The notes beneath the pieces were generated by a model. The model was not told the origin of the DNA. It saw nothing but the letters and a program-made list of their open reading frames with translations, and did not search any database. From the NCBI RefSeq assembly GCF_001870675.1, contig NZ_MEHT01000012.1, positions 1-64,000 of the forward strand: DNA of 64,000 nucleotides, given 5' to 3'. Position 1 is the first letter of the stretch; each line of letters opens with the position of its first letter. A program made the position numbers and the translations under genes. The DNA is from Roseinatronobacter thiooxidans. GTDB taxonomy: Bacteria; Pseudomonadota; Alphaproteobacteria; Rhodobacterales; Rhodobacteraceae. Shown here piece after piece: positions 1 to 16,850 of the stretch.

Positions 1-18
1 AAACTTTTGCTTTGCCAT
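1..18 (-). CDS. tuf: Elongation factor Tu, first six codons only (partial)
   Basis: The minus strand reads ATG followed by codons for A-K-Q-K-F before the window ends, which matches the usual EF-Tu start (MAK-x-KF-ER). A GAGGAG ribosome binding site lies 8 nt upstream of the ATG. Position directly after fusA is the classical str operon order (rpsL-rpsG-fusA-tuf). EF-Tu delivers aminoacyl-tRNA to the ribosome. Only the first 18 bases are inside the window, so the identification rests on six residues plus gene order. The 87-bp gap to fusA holds a short GC-rich hairpin (about 81-97) but no obvious U-tract, so read-through from fusA is likely. Confidence 0.7.
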
Positions 19-105
19 GGTGGCTACTCCTCAGTCTTGTTGGGTGCGGTGGCATGGGCCACCCTACAGGTTGTGGTAGGGCGGGGCTTGCCCCCGCCGC
101 ACCGA

Positions 106-2223
106 TCAGGCGTATTTTTTCTGGATGTCGTCGGACACGTTCTGCGGCACCGGCTCGTAATGGTCGAACTGCATGGTGAAGTTCGCACGGCCCGAAGACA
201 TAGAACGCAGCGTGTTGATATAGCCGAACATGTTCGCAAGCGGAACAAATGCTGCAATCGCAATCGCGTTGCCGCGCTGTTCCTGCCCGGTGACCTGCCC
301 CCGACGAGAGGTCAGATCGCCGATCACGGAGCCGGTATATTCTTCCGGCGACACGACTTCGACTTTCATCATCGGTTCCAGCAGTTTCGCGCCGGCCTTT
401 TTCAGACCTTCACGCATGGCCATCCGCGCTGCGATTTCAAAAGCAAGCACAGACGAGTCAACATCGTGATACTTACCATCCAGCAGTGCGACCTTGAAAT
501 CGATCACAGGGAAGCCAGCCAAGGGGCCGCTATCCATAACCGATTTGATGCCTTTTTCGACACCCGGCACATATTCTTTTGGAACTGTACCGCCAACGAT
601 CTTGCTTTCAAAGCTGTAGCCTTCGCCCGGTTCGGTGGGGCTGATTTCCAGCTTCACCTCTGCGAACTGGCCAGAGCCGCCCGACTGCTTCTTATGCGTA
701 TAGGTGTGCTCGATCTTGTGGCTGATCGTTTCACGATAGGCCACTTGCGGCGCGCCGATATTTGCTTCGACCTTGAATTCGCGTCTCAGGCGGTCAACCA
801 GAATGTCGAGGTGCAGTTCGCCCATGCCCTTCATGATGGTCTGACCGGATTCCATATCCGTCTCCACCCGGAAAGAGGGGTCTTCTGCGGCAAGACGGGC
901 CAGACCCTGGCTCATCTTTTCCTGGTCGTTCTTGGTCTTCGGCTCTACCGCGATCTCGATCACAGGATCGGGGAAGGTCATTGTTTCAAGAACCACAGGC
1001 GATTGCGGGTTGCACAATGTGTCGCCAGTTGTGGTTTCCTTCAGCCCTGCCAAAGCGATAATATCGCCCGCTGCCGCCCAATCGATCTCTTCGCGCGAGT
1101 TCGAGTGCATCATCATCATACGACCAACGCGTTCTTTCTTGCCTTTGGTCGAGTTCAGAATCTGGTCGCCCTTGGCGATCACGCCCGAATACACGCGCGT
1201 AAAGGTCAGAGTGCCCACAAAAGGGTCATTCATGATCTTGAACGCAAGCGCTGCAAAGGGATCGTCATCTTTTGCCGAACGCGCGATGTTGCGTGTCTCT
1301 GTCTCGTCGCTTGGGTCGAAGCCCATATAGGCGGGCACGTCCAAAGGACCGGGCAGGAAGTCGATGACAGCGTTCAACAGCGGCTGAACACCTTTGTTCT
1401 TGAACGCAGAGCCGGTGCAGACAGGAACGAAGTCCAGTGCCAGCGTTCCCTTGCGGATAAGGCGACGCAGCGTTTCCTGGTCAGGCTCGTTGCCTTCCAG
1501 ATAGGCTTCCATGACGTCATCATCCTGGTCCACAACGATTTCGATCATCGTTGCGCGCCATTCGTCGGCCAGATCTTTCAGGTCGTCACGGATGGGCTGA
1601 CGAGTCCAGCTTGCGCCCAGGTCTTCGCCTTTCCATGTCCATTCTTCCATCTCGATCAGGTCGATGATGCCTTCCAGCTGGTCTTCAGAACCGATTGGCA
1701 GCTGAACTGCCAGAGGCGTTGCCCCTGTACGGTCTTTGATCATCTTGACGCAGTTGAAGAAATCCGCGCCGATCTTGTCCATCTTGTTGACGAACACGAT
1801 CCGCGGAACCTTGTAGCGGTCGGCCTGACGCCAGACGGTTTCTGTCTGCGGCTCTACGCCGGCATTGCCGTCCAGCAAGCAGATTGCGCCATCGAGAACG
1901 GCCAGCGAACGTTCAACTTCGATTGTGAAGTCAACGTGGCCGGGGGTGTCGATGATGTTGAAGCGATGCTTCTCGCCAATCGGGGTTGTACCGTCTACGG
2001 TCTTTTCCCAGAACGTCGTGGTCGCAGCCGAGGTGATCGTGATGCCACGCTCTTGCTCTTGCTCCATCCAGTCCATGGTGGCTGCGCCATCATGTACTTC
2101 GCCGATCTTGTGCGATTTGCCGGTGTAAAACAGGATGCGCTCTGTCGTCGTGGTTTTACCAGCGTCGATATGCGCCATGATCCCGAAATTACGGTAGCGA
2201 TCAAGTGGGTATTCGCGTGCCAT
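106..2223 (-). CDS. fusA: Translation elongation factor G
   Basis: GTPase that moves tRNAs and mRNA through the ribosome and, with RRF, helps recycle ribosomes; cytosolic. The 705-residue product has the full EF-G length. The G-domain motifs are visible: P-loop AHIDAGKT at 17-24, DTPGH at 92-96 and NKMDK near 146. Domains II to V follow without gaps. The start ATG at 2223 gives the typical N-terminus [18 protein letters not shown]. It lies 33 bp downstream of rpsG in the str operon and precedes tuf. Expression is expected to come mainly from the strong promoter upstream of rpsL. Nothing unusual is seen. Confidence 0.98.
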   Translation of the reverse strand: MAREYPLDRYRNFGIMAHIDAGKTTTTERILFYTGKSHKIGEVHDGAATMDWMEQEQERGITITSAATTTFWEKTVDGTTPIGEKHRFNIIDTPGHVDFTIEVERSLAVLDGAICLLDGNAGVEPQTETVWRQADRYKVPRIVFVNKMDKIGADFFNCVKMIKDRTGATPLAVQLPIGSEDQLEGIIDLIEMEEWTWKGEDLGASWTRQPIRDDLKDLADEWRATMIEIVVDQDDDVMEAYLEGNEPDQETLRRLIRKGTLALDFVPVCTGSAFKNKGVQPLLNAVIDFLPGPLDVPAYMGFDPSDETETRNIARSAKDDDPFAALAFKIMNDPFVGTLTFTRVYSGVIAKGDQILNSTKGKKERVGRMMMMHSNSREEIDWAAAGDIIALAGLKETTTGDTLCNPQSPVVLETMTFPDPVIEIAVEPKTKNDQEKMSQGLARLAAEDPSFRVETDMESGQTIMKGMGELHLDILVDRLRREFKVEANIGAPQVAYRETISHKIEHTYTHKKQSGGSGQFAEVKLEISPTEPGEGYSFESKIVGGTVPKEYVPGVEKGIKSVMDSGPLAGFPVIDFKVALLDGKYHDVDSSVLAFEIAARMAMREGLKKAGAKLLEPMMKVEVVSPEEYTGSVIGDLTSRRGQVTGQEQRGNAIAIAAFVPLANMFGYINTLRSMSSGRANFTMQFDHYEPVPQNVSDDIQKKYA

Positions 2224-2256
2224 GATAATGTCCTCAGGCTTGCAGGTGGGCGGAAG

Positions 2257-2727
2257 TTACCAGCGGTAGTGGCTGAATGCCTTGTTGGCATCGGCCATCT
2301 TGTGCGTATCTTCACGCTTCTTGACGGCGGAACCGCGCGAGTTCACGGCATCGACCAGTTCACTGGCCAGACGTTCTTCCATGGTATTCTCGTTGCGGGT
2401 GCGTGCAGCTTTGATCAGCCAGCGGATGGCCAGCGCTTCACGACGCGAAGGGCGCACTTCGACGGGCACCTGATAGGTGGCACCACCGACACGGCGTGAC
2501 CGAACTTCGACCGAAGGCTTGATGTTATCAAGCGCTTCGTGGAACACTTCGATAGGCGCGCGCTTGAGCTTTTGCTCAACCCGGTCCATCGCGTTGTACA
2601 CGATCGATTCTGCGACCGACTTTTTACCGTCGATCATCAGGTTGTTCATGAATTTTGACAAAACCATGTCACCAAACTTGGCGTCAGGCAGGATTTCGCG
2701 CTTTTCAGCGGCGTGACGACGAGACAT
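2257..2727 (-). CDS. rpsG: 30S ribosomal protein S7
   Basis: Primary rRNA-binding protein that nucleates assembly of the 30S head and lies at the E site near the decoding centre. The product is 156 residues, the usual bacterial length, beginning [12 protein letters not shown] and containing the conserved S7 core ([15 protein letters not shown] near 26-40, and [16 protein letters not shown] in the middle). It sits between rpsL (12 bp gap) and fusA (33 bp gap), the canonical str operon arrangement. In enterobacteria S7 autogenously represses this operon; whether that holds here cannot be read from the sequence. Confidence 0.98.
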   Translation of the reverse strand: MSRRHAAEKREILPDAKFGDMVLSKFMNNLMIDGKKSVAESIVYNAMDRVEQKLKRAPIEVFHEALDNIKPSVEVRSRRVGGATYQVPVEVRPSRREALAIRWLIKAARTRNENTMEERLASELVDAVNSRGSAVKKREDTHKMADANKAFSHYRW

Positions 2728-2739
2728 CTGATGCTCTCC

Positions 2740-3111
2740 TTACTTCGGCCGCTTCGCGCCGTATTTCGAACGGCGCTGCTTACGATCCTTGACGCCCTGG
2801 GTATCCAGAACACCGCGCAGGATGTGATAGCGCACACCTGGAAGGTCTTTTACACGACCGCCGCGGATCAGCACGACCGAGTGCTCTTGCAGGTTATGCT
2901 TTTCACCGGGGATATAGCTGATGACTTCAAACCCGTTGGTCAGGCGCACTTTGGCGACTTTCCGCATGGCCGAGTTCGGCTTCTTCGGTGTTGTGGTATA
3001 GACGCGCGTGCATACGCCGCGTTTCTGGGGGCACTGCTCCAGATGCTGCGACTTGGAGCGCTTGACTTTCGGCTGCCGCGGCTTGCGGATCAGCTGTTGG
3101 ATCGTTGGCAT
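2740..3111 (-). CDS. rpsL: 30S ribosomal protein S12
   Basis: Decoding-centre protein of the 30S subunit. The product is 123 residues, with the invariant [10 protein letters not shown] segment and the loop DLPGVRYH that is usually methylthiolated on Asp. The lysine positions where streptomycin-resistance changes commonly occur (in PKKPNS and in GGRVKDLP) carry the normal lysines, so the sequence predicts a streptomycin-sensitive S12. It is the first gene of the rpsL-rpsG-fusA-tuf operon, preceded by a roughly 210-nt leader and a near-consensus promoter at 3331-3359. Confidence 0.98.
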   Translation of the reverse strand: MPTIQQLIRKPRQPKVKRSKSQHLEQCPQKRGVCTRVYTTTPKKPNSAMRKVAKVRLTNGFEVISYIPGEKHNLQEHSVVLIRGGRVKDLPGVRYHILRGVLDTQGVKDRKQRRSKYGAKRPK

Positions 3112-3461
3112 TCCGGTTCTTCCCGTTTCAACCCGTGTTACACGGCGCTTGCGCGCCTCTCTATCGAGCGCTCAGGCCGTAATGGCAGAACGCATAAAAC
3201 CGCTTGCGTCCCAATCATGGGTCGCCGCGGTGGAATTTCAGAGGATCGGGGCTTCTGGCCCGGATCATGACCACTACAATTCTGATACCTGACCCCGCGC
3301 AGCATGACGCTGCCTGATCAAGTATCGTGGCGTATAGGGGGAGTCGCAGGGGTTGTCAACAGGTGCTGGCCCTGTCGCGCGTGGCCCATTTGACTGCGGC
3401 AAAACTGCCGCGCGCGGGGCGTTCGGAGTGCGCGGGCGCAGGCATGTGCCGTGCGCCTGTG
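3112..3461. other. Gene-free region upstream of rpsL (leader and promoter)
   Basis: This 350-bp gap separates the rhamnosyltransferase-like gene from rpsL; both are on the minus strand. It holds the promoter at 3331-3359 and a predicted rpsL 5' leader of roughly 210 nt. Reading frames crossing it show no convincing start or family similarity. The part nearest the glycosyltransferase (about 3390-3460) is GC-rich with small dyads but has no clear U-tract, so I call no terminator for that gene. Confidence 0.6.
3331..3359 (-). promoter_or_regulatory. Near-consensus sigma-70 promoter of the str operon
   Basis: Read on the minus strand, TTGACA (3359-3354) is followed by exactly 17 bp and then TATACG (3336-3331). 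This is an excellent housekeeping promoter pointing at rpsL, with a predicted transcript start near 3324 and a leader of about 210 nt. It is the strongest sigma-70 type promoter I noticed in the window, which fits a ribosomal protein/elongation factor operon. It means the str genes need not depend on read-through from rpoBC. Confidence 0.75.
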
Positions 3462-4268
3462 TCAGGGTTGCAGTGCCAGAAGTTCGGCGCGCGTAAAAGG
3501 GAAATTCGCCGCAAGAATGCGGTCCAGATCGCTCTGTGTATATTTCGGCTTTTCGCCAGAAGACAGCGCATCTGAATCATTGTCTCGGTGCACTGTGCGG
3601 ATAAAGCGCGGGGTCAGCGCCTCGGTGTAGCAGTTCCAGCGGGTATGGACGCGGCGATGATCGGTCGAGAAAATGGTCGGCCGCGCGCCCACTGGCGCGA
3701 TCATCCCCATCCCGATGCCAAGCGGCAATTTCTCGATCACACCATACAGGCGGTTGCCCTGTTCCGACAGTTCCAGAAACAACCCGTTGTTGAAACAGAT
3801 CACTGCGGGCGCATCTGCCGCGCCAAGGGCGGCCACGTTCGGGGCGATAAGCTTTTGCGCGGCAATACAGTCGCGGCCCAAGGCGTCGTCATCATCCAGC
3901 CGGACAGAGACAAGATGCGTGGCCTCTGGCCGCTGGCAGGCCTCTATCGCAAGCTTGGTGGCTTTGTAATTGTTATGGGGTGGCAAGGCGACAAGATGCG
4001 CATCGCGCAAGGGCGCAATCAACCGGGCCGACCGCGCGCGCGCCTGCGGCGGAAAGTCGTCGCCAATCAACACGGCAAGGGTGAAATCCGCATCGGTCTG
4101 GGCCAGCAAGGATGGCAAGGTCAGCGCCTCGAACAACCGGAACCGCCGCGCCAGCCGGTCGGGCGCATAAAGCGTCTTGCGGATCGCCTCCACCCCTTGG
4201 GCGCTGATCTTGAAACCGGCATCTGCAACATATGAAAAGCGGATAACCACAATAATCTGTGCGCGCAT
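3462..4268 (-). CDS. Putative rhamnosyltransferase-like glycosyltransferase
   Basis: Probable nucleotide-sugar transferase of the family annotated as 'putative rhamnosyl transferase' (Pfam Rhamno_transf, GT-A-like). The 268-residue protein has an N-terminal strand IIVVIRFSY, a segment like LTLPSLLAQTDADF, and an acidic metal-binding cluster RLDDDDAL in the middle, where a DxD motif is expected. I chose the ATG at 4268 (MRAQIIVVIRFS) because family members start there; the frame stays open upstream to 4349 but runs into the rpoC terminator hairpin. No signal peptide or membrane segment is seen. It sits alone between the rpoBC terminator and the str promoter. Substrate and product are unknown; surface polysaccharide decoration is inference. 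Confidence 0.7.
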   Translation of the reverse strand: MRAQIIVVIRFSYVADAGFKISAQGVEAIRKTLYAPDRLARRFRLFEALTLPSLLAQTDADFTLAVLIGDDFPPQARARSARLIAPLRDAHLVALPPHNNYKATKLAIEACQRPEATHLVSVRLDDDDALGRDCIAAQKLIAPNVAALGAADAPAVICFNNGLFLELSEQGNRLYGVIEKLPLGIGMGMIAPVGARPTIFSTDHRRVHTRWNCYTEALTPRFIRTVHRDNDSDALSSGEKPKYTQSDLDRILAANFPFTRAELLALQP

Positions 4269-4332
4269 GGCAGGGTGCACCCAATGTTTTTTTATCGAAT
4301 GCCCCCAGCATTGCCCGACAGCGTACCAAATG

Positions 4333-4364
4333 AAAAGCCCCCGCAGCATATTTGCTGCGGGGGC
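4333..4364 (-). terminator. Intrinsic terminator of the rplJL-rpoBC operon
   Basis: A perfect 12-bp stem (gcccccgcagca / tgctgcgggggc, loop of 4) at 4337-4364 is followed on the minus strand by TTTTC and further Ts. It starts about 30 bp after the rpoC stop codon. It separates rpoC from the glycosyltransferase gene that follows on the same strand. Confidence 0.85.
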
Positions 4365-4395
4365 CAGACTTTCTCAAATCACAGGCAGGCTGTGC

Positions 4396-8625
<4,230 letters not shown>

Positions 8626-8724
8626 GATCTTTTCCTTGAAAGGCTCGGAATGGGGGCGGCGTGGGATGCGTGAGGGCCACGCACCCTACCGGCTAGGGGC
8701 AGGGTGCGTTGGCAACGCGCAGCG

Positions 8725-12861
<4,137 letters not shown>

Positions 12862-13003
12862 GCGCGTTATCACCTTTCCTGGTCTTCGCGGGCGGGCTGG
12901 CTGTTGGGCCTCAGCCGCCGGCCGCTTGCGAAATGGGGTGTGGCCCTATTCCTGCAAACCCTCCCACAGGTCTGCTCCCGAGCCGATCACTTTCCCTGGA
13001 CAA

Positions 13004-13080
13004 GGCTTTGAAAGCGCGCTTTCACAAAGCCCTGTCCAGAAACAGTGAGAAACTGGGACCGGATAAATCCGGCCCCAGTT
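13004..13080 (-). promoter_or_regulatory. Two hairpins in the rplL-rpoB spacer (candidate attenuator/processing site)
   Basis: The spacer between rplL and rpoB contains two stable dyads. One is at 13051-13080 (AACTGGG-x-CCGGAT paired with its complement, one mismatch, 2-nt loop). The other is at 13004-13031 (GGCTTTG paired with CAAAGCC, enclosing the palindrome AAAGCGCGCTTT). Neither is followed by a good U-tract on the minus strand, so they are unlikely to be full terminators. In Escherichia coli the equivalent spacer holds a partial attenuator and an RNase III site that set the L7/L12-to-RpoB ratio. The same role here is inference from position and structure. Confidence 0.45.
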
Positions 13081-13119
13081 CTATTTTCAAAGGGTTGAGA
13101 TGCTGCGCATCTCGCCCGA

Positions 13120-13497
13120 TTACTTAAGTTCGACCTTAGCGCCAGCTTCTTCAAGCTTCTTCTTGATCTCTTCTGCTTCTTCTTTAGGCGCAGCTTCTTT
13201 GACAGCTTTGCCACCAGCTTCGACCAGATCCTTGGCTTCTTTCAGGCCAAGACCAGTGATCGCGCGGACTTCTTTGATGACTGCGATTTTGTTTGCGCCA
13301 GCTTCCAGCAGGACAACATCAAATTCGGTCTTTTCTTCGACTGCGGCGCCAGCGTCGCCAGCAGGGCCTGCCATCATGACAGCGCCGCCAGCAGCAGGCT
13401 CGATGCCATATTCGTCTTTCAGGATTGTTTTCAGTTCCTGAGCTTCGAGCAGCGTGAGGTTCACGATTTGCTCTGCAAGTGCTTTAAGATCAGCCAT
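13120..13497 (-). CDS. rplL: 50S ribosomal protein L7/L12
   Basis: Stalk protein present in multiple copies on the 50S subunit; recruits translational GTPases. The 125-residue product shows the N-terminal dimerisation helix ([20 protein letters not shown]), an Ala/Gly/Pro-rich hinge near 40-55 and the conserved C-terminal domain with [15 protein letters not shown] and the ending [10 protein letters not shown]. It follows rplJ by 72 bp. Thymine-rich lysine codons and an acidic composition are typical of the family. Confidence 0.98.
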   Translation of the reverse strand: MADLKALAEQIVNLTLLEAQELKTILKDEYGIEPAAGGAVMMAGPAGDAGAAVEEKTEFDVVLLEAGANKIAVIKEVRAITGLGLKEAKDLVEAGGKAVKEAAPKEEAEEIKKKLEEAGAKVELK

Positions 13498-13569
13498 TGT
13501 TTCGTTCCATTCTGTTCAGGTTTGAGTGTCCGACGAGGGCGCATTCACGCCACACGGGCCAAAAGTTGC

Positions 13570-14085
13570 TTATGCCGCTTCCCGCTCTTCGAGCGTTGTG
13601 AGGATGCTGGCAATGTTTGAAGCAGGGGCGCCAATCGCACCGGCAATGTTCGAGGCAGGGGCACCGATACAACCCACGATCGAAGCAATAAGCTCTTCGC
13701 GTGAGGGCATAGCTGCCACAGCTTTCACACCAGCCGCGTCAAGTGCCGTCTCGCCCATTGCACCACCGAGAACCACCAGCTTGGGGTTCGCTTTGGCGTA
13801 ATCCTCGACCACTTTTGCAGCTGCAACAGGGTCTTCGGAATAAGCGAGAACGGTCATACCCGTCAGTAGGCCGCTGATACTTGCACAGGGCTTTCCTTCA
13901 AGGGCGATTTTGGCGAGCTTGTTCTTGGCGACGCGTACAGCCCCACCCGCATCACGCATTTGCGCGCGCAGGGCCTGCATCTCAGCAACCGTGAGGCCAA
14001 CGTATTGTGCTACCACAACCACGCCAGAGCTTTCGAAGATCTGGCCGAGTTCCTCGACCACTTTCTCTTTTTGGGCTCTATCCAC
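13570..14085 (-). CDS. rplJ: 50S ribosomal protein L10
   Basis: Stalk base protein that anchors L7/L12 to the ribosome and, in studied bacteria, represses its own operon by binding the mRNA leader. I place the start at GTG 14085, giving 171 residues beginning with [13 protein letters not shown], because a GGAGAG ribosome binding site sits at the right distance and homologues begin there. A TTG four codons upstream (14097) is in frame but overlaps that binding site. The C-terminal helix region that binds L7/L12 is present. Confidence 0.96.
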   Translation of the reverse strand: MDRAQKEKVVEELGQIFESSGVVVVAQYVGLTVAEMQALRAQMRDAGGAVRVAKNKLAKIALEGKPCASISGLLTGMTVLAYSEDPVAAAKVVEDYAKANPKLVVLGGAMGETALDAAGVKAVAAMPSREELIASIVGCIGAPASNIAGAIGAPASNIASILTTLEEREAA

Positions 14086-14394
14086 AGGTCTCTCCAATTA
14101 TTCAGAGGGTTTCCCCTCCGGCTCGTTGCGCCAGACTTGCATCTGGCATTAGGTCCGAACGGGCCTTCCCAATATCGCCCGAGGAAATCCCCGGAAACCG
14201 AATTGTTCCACTCCCGTCTCAGGCAGGATTTATGATGTTGCCATCACCCACCGTCTCGGACGAATCATCCAGCTTACGGATTCGCACCCGCAAGCTGGAC
14301 GCGCGGTAGGTAGCCGCTGACGCGCGCAATGCCAAGCCCTAAATCGCAAGGCGCAGCGTCTGTCAGCAACTCATCGCCACGTCAGGCGCCAGAT
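14086..14394 (-). promoter_or_regulatory. Probable rplJ leader region (L10-type autoregulatory leader)
   Basis: This 309-bp gap precedes rplJ and contains no convincing gene. It is rich in dyads, the clearest being TCCAGCTT at 14268-14275 paired with AAGCTGGA at 14292-14299. In many bacteria the rplJL mRNA leader folds into a structure bound by L10(L12)4 that controls translation. Location and structure fit, but I could not match the consensus L10 leader by eye. The promoter should lie toward 14350; CTGACA-17-TTTAGG on the minus strand is a weak candidate. Confidence 0.4.
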
Positions 14395-14718
14395 TTACTG
14401 GCGTATGCCCTGCAATTGGGCACGGTAATGCTCTGCCTCGGCACGGGCTTCGCGCAAACCGCTCATTGCGGCAGAGAGTTCGGCCTCGCATTGCGTCAGC
14501 CGTGTTGTCAGATCACGTTCGCGTGTCTCGACATATTCGATCGCCTGATCACGGATTTGCTCTGCTTCATTCAGCGCCTGCGCCATACGGTCCAACTCTC
14601 CCAGATCGGCCTGGCGTACGCGGGTGAAACGGTGCAGCAGCCAATTCGCGGCCCACCCAAGCGCAAAGGCAACAAATAGAATGATCGCTGTGATTATGAC
14701 AAATTCGGTCCGGTTCAT
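14395..14718 (-). CDS. Small membrane-anchored coiled-coil protein, function unknown
   Basis: A 107-residue protein with one N-terminal membrane helix (residues about 7-29, VIITAIILFVAFALGWAANW) followed by a charged, heptad-like Glu/Ala/Arg-rich region (about 38-105) that should form a coiled coil. I do not recognise a named family. It lies 69 bp downstream of the OmpA-domain gene on the same strand, so co-transcription is plausible, and both products are predicted inner-membrane proteins with large extramembrane parts. A structural or scaffold role is inference only. Confidence 0.7.
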   Translation of the reverse strand: MNRTEFVIITAIILFVAFALGWAANWLLHRFTRVRQADLGELDRMAQALNEAEQIRDQAIEYVETRERDLTTRLTQCEAELSAAMSGLREARAEAEHYRAQLQGIRQ

Positions 14719-14787
14719 CGGCTTCCCTCAGTGCAGGGTTTTATCCTGCTTGGCACCATGGCGCATAGGCGGTTCATTTCGCAACGG

Positions 14788-16815
14788 TCATCTTTGTGGC
14801 CGCTCTGGCGGGCGCGGCACATCGCCTGCGCCGCTGGTTACTTCAATCTCCAGATCGGCCTCGTCGGGTGGCTCTGGTGCTGCCTCTTCTGGCACAGGCG
14901 CGCCCCCTGCCCGCTCGGCTTCGGCTTCTGCTGCGGACTCTCCCGTCAGTCGGAACTCGATCCGGCGGTTCGCCTCGCGCCCCGCTGCGGTGGCGTTATC
15001 CGCCACAGGAAATTCCGGCCCATAGCCTTTGGCCACAAAATCCGACACCAGAATCCCGCGCCCGGACAGGGCCGCGACAACCGCCTCGGCGCGTTGCTGG
15101 CTTAAGCGCATATTGGTTTCCAGACGGCCCTGACTGTCGGTATGCCCCGCCACTTCAAATTCCAGCCGCCCGCAGTCGCGCAGAATTTCGGCAATCTTGT
15201 CCAACACACGCCCTGCATCCGTCACGATAGAGGCGGAGCCGGGATTAAATGTGATCTGCTGTTCTTCCAGCACATCCTTGATCCATCTTTCGCAGCGCGC
15301 GGGCGAGGGCTGCATCGCCACAGGATCAAACCGTTCATCATAGCGGATATCAAGGTTGAACACCGCACCGCGCCCCAGTTGTTCGGCCACTGCGCGTGAT
15401 ATCTTGTCAGACACCGAGGCATCGCCCGATACACCGCTGATGTCAAAGCGGTCAGCGCGCACGCGCACCTGACCATGTTCCAGCTGCGCCAAGGTATCCA
15501 CCGCCAGCAATGCGCGTACCGGCCAGCCTTCGGGCAGGTCGGGGTCAAGGCGCGCATTGATCCGCACGGCATTCAGCCCGAATTCGGTTTTTGCGACAGC
15601 ATGCACAGCATCGCGCAAGCGTGCATCTGTCAACTGCCCGCGCAACAAGACAATACCATCCTCGGCGCGGCTGGCGACAAATTCGATGGCGGGGTCGCTG
15701 CGCTCGCCCTCATCGCCCGCGCTTGGCGGCAAGCGCAAAGTGTCCAGCGAGAACACCTCGGGCAACACGCGTTCCAGATCGGCGGCGACACGGTCCAGCC
15801 GCTCTGGTGCGATGGAATTCGGCACCACGAGAGAGACATCTGTATCCGCAATCGTCACACTGCCCGCGCCCAGCGCGGCCAGTGCCGTGATGGATTCTGT
15901 CGCGGCCACCTGCCAGCGCGGCGAGGGGCTGCCCAACCCGATGGTGCAGTCAATCACCCCTTGCGCCCCTGCGGCCCTGCCGCTGCGCAAAATGGCCATG
16001 CGGGCCTCGGTTGTGTCGGCAGAACAGGCGTCAAACCGCGCGCCAGACTCCTCGATCACAAAGCGCAAGGTAAAGGGCGTGATAACAGGGCGCGGCGCAG
16101 AGATGTTGATGCTGGCAATCAGGCCGCGCGGGCGGTCGCGCATCAGCGTTTCGCGCATCTCGTTGCGCTGGCGTTCGCTATCTGCCAGCCCTGTGACTTC
16201 TACCTGATCGGCCGCAATGGAAATCTTGCTGGCTGGAATCAGCGTCAGGGCTTCCAGCCCGAAAGCCACGGCACGGTCCCAGCCGAATGGTACAGGGTGG
16301 CTGGCTGTTTCCAGCATGTCGATGACCGATATTTCCGGGTCGATCTGTTCAATCCGGCTGACAATGCTGGCAGTGTCGAAATCTGTCGGGATAAGCCCGA
16401 TCACCGACACATCCAGCCCGTTGCGCAAAATCTCCATCAGGAAACGCGGCGCGGCAATCTCCATCGAGGGGGCGACCTGCATATCGTCAATCACCCGTTC
16501 TGCCGCAACCACGGTCGAAACAACGCTGAGGGCACGAAAGCGCGACGCTTCGCTATCAGCTTCGCCGCGCAGGGTCAGCAACAGGCCATCGGTTTGCACT
16601 TCGGCCCAATCAAGGCCATTCTGGGCCAGCACAGCGCGCGTGTCACGCGCGACCACATGCTCAATGCCCCGCACCGCAAGCGTGGCAGCGCCGAAGGCCA
16701 GCACAACCGCCAGCCCAAAGATGGAGGCCATCAGGACATAGCCCTTATATGACCTGACATCGGCCAGCTGTAGCGCACGCATTTTCTGCGTGACCTGTAA
16801 CAGTCGATCTTTCAT
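14788..16815 (-). CDS. OmpA C-terminal-like domain protein with inner-membrane anchor
   Basis: A 675-residue protein. Residues about 26-48 form one membrane helix after a short cytoplasmic tail (no cleavage site), placing the rest in the periplasm. A BON-like segment follows at about 50-115 (LDWAEVQTDGLLLTLRGEAD), with further alpha/beta repeats through the middle. The C-terminal OmpA/MotB peptidoglycan-binding domain spans about 520-635, with FNPGSASI, AGHTDSQGR, LSQQRAEAVVAAL and AANRRIEFR-like signatures (here REANRRIEFRL). The last 40 residues are Glu/Pro-rich. It probably links inner membrane and cell wall. Such proteins are common in Rhodobacterales but poorly characterised. Confidence 0.85.
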   Translation of the reverse strand: MKDRLLQVTQKMRALQLADVRSYKGYVLMASIFGLAVVLAFGAATLAVRGIEHVVARDTRAVLAQNGLDWAEVQTDGLLLTLRGEADSEASRFRALSVVSTVVAAERVIDDMQVAPSMEIAAPRFLMEILRNGLDVSVIGLIPTDFDTASIVSRIEQIDPEISVIDMLETASHPVPFGWDRAVAFGLEALTLIPASKISIAADQVEVTGLADSERQRNEMRETLMRDRPRGLIASINISAPRPVITPFTLRFVIEESGARFDACSADTTEARMAILRSGRAAGAQGVIDCTIGLGSPSPRWQVAATESITALAALGAGSVTIADTDVSLVVPNSIAPERLDRVAADLERVLPEVFSLDTLRLPPSAGDEGERSDPAIEFVASRAEDGIVLLRGQLTDARLRDAVHAVAKTEFGLNAVRINARLDPDLPEGWPVRALLAVDTLAQLEHGQVRVRADRFDISGVSGDASVSDKISRAVAEQLGRGAVFNLDIRYDERFDPVAMQPSPARCERWIKDVLEEQQITFNPGSASIVTDAGRVLDKIAEILRDCGRLEFEVAGHTDSQGRLETNMRLSQQRAEAVVAALSGRGILVSDFVAKGYGPEFPVADNATAAGREANRRIEFRLTGESAAEAEAERAGGAPVPEEAAPEPPDEADLEIEVTSGAGDVPRPPERPQR

Positions 16816-16850
16816 GCCGGTCCCCTAGCGCCTTGGTGCGGCAGGCGCAA

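Noticed and set aside
7-2499. An 830-codon open frame on the plus strand opposite fusA and rpsG
   Set aside because: The minus strand encodes unmistakable EF-G and S7. The opposite frame has His/Arg/Val-rich composition with no motif, as expected for an antisense shadow in GC-rich DNA.
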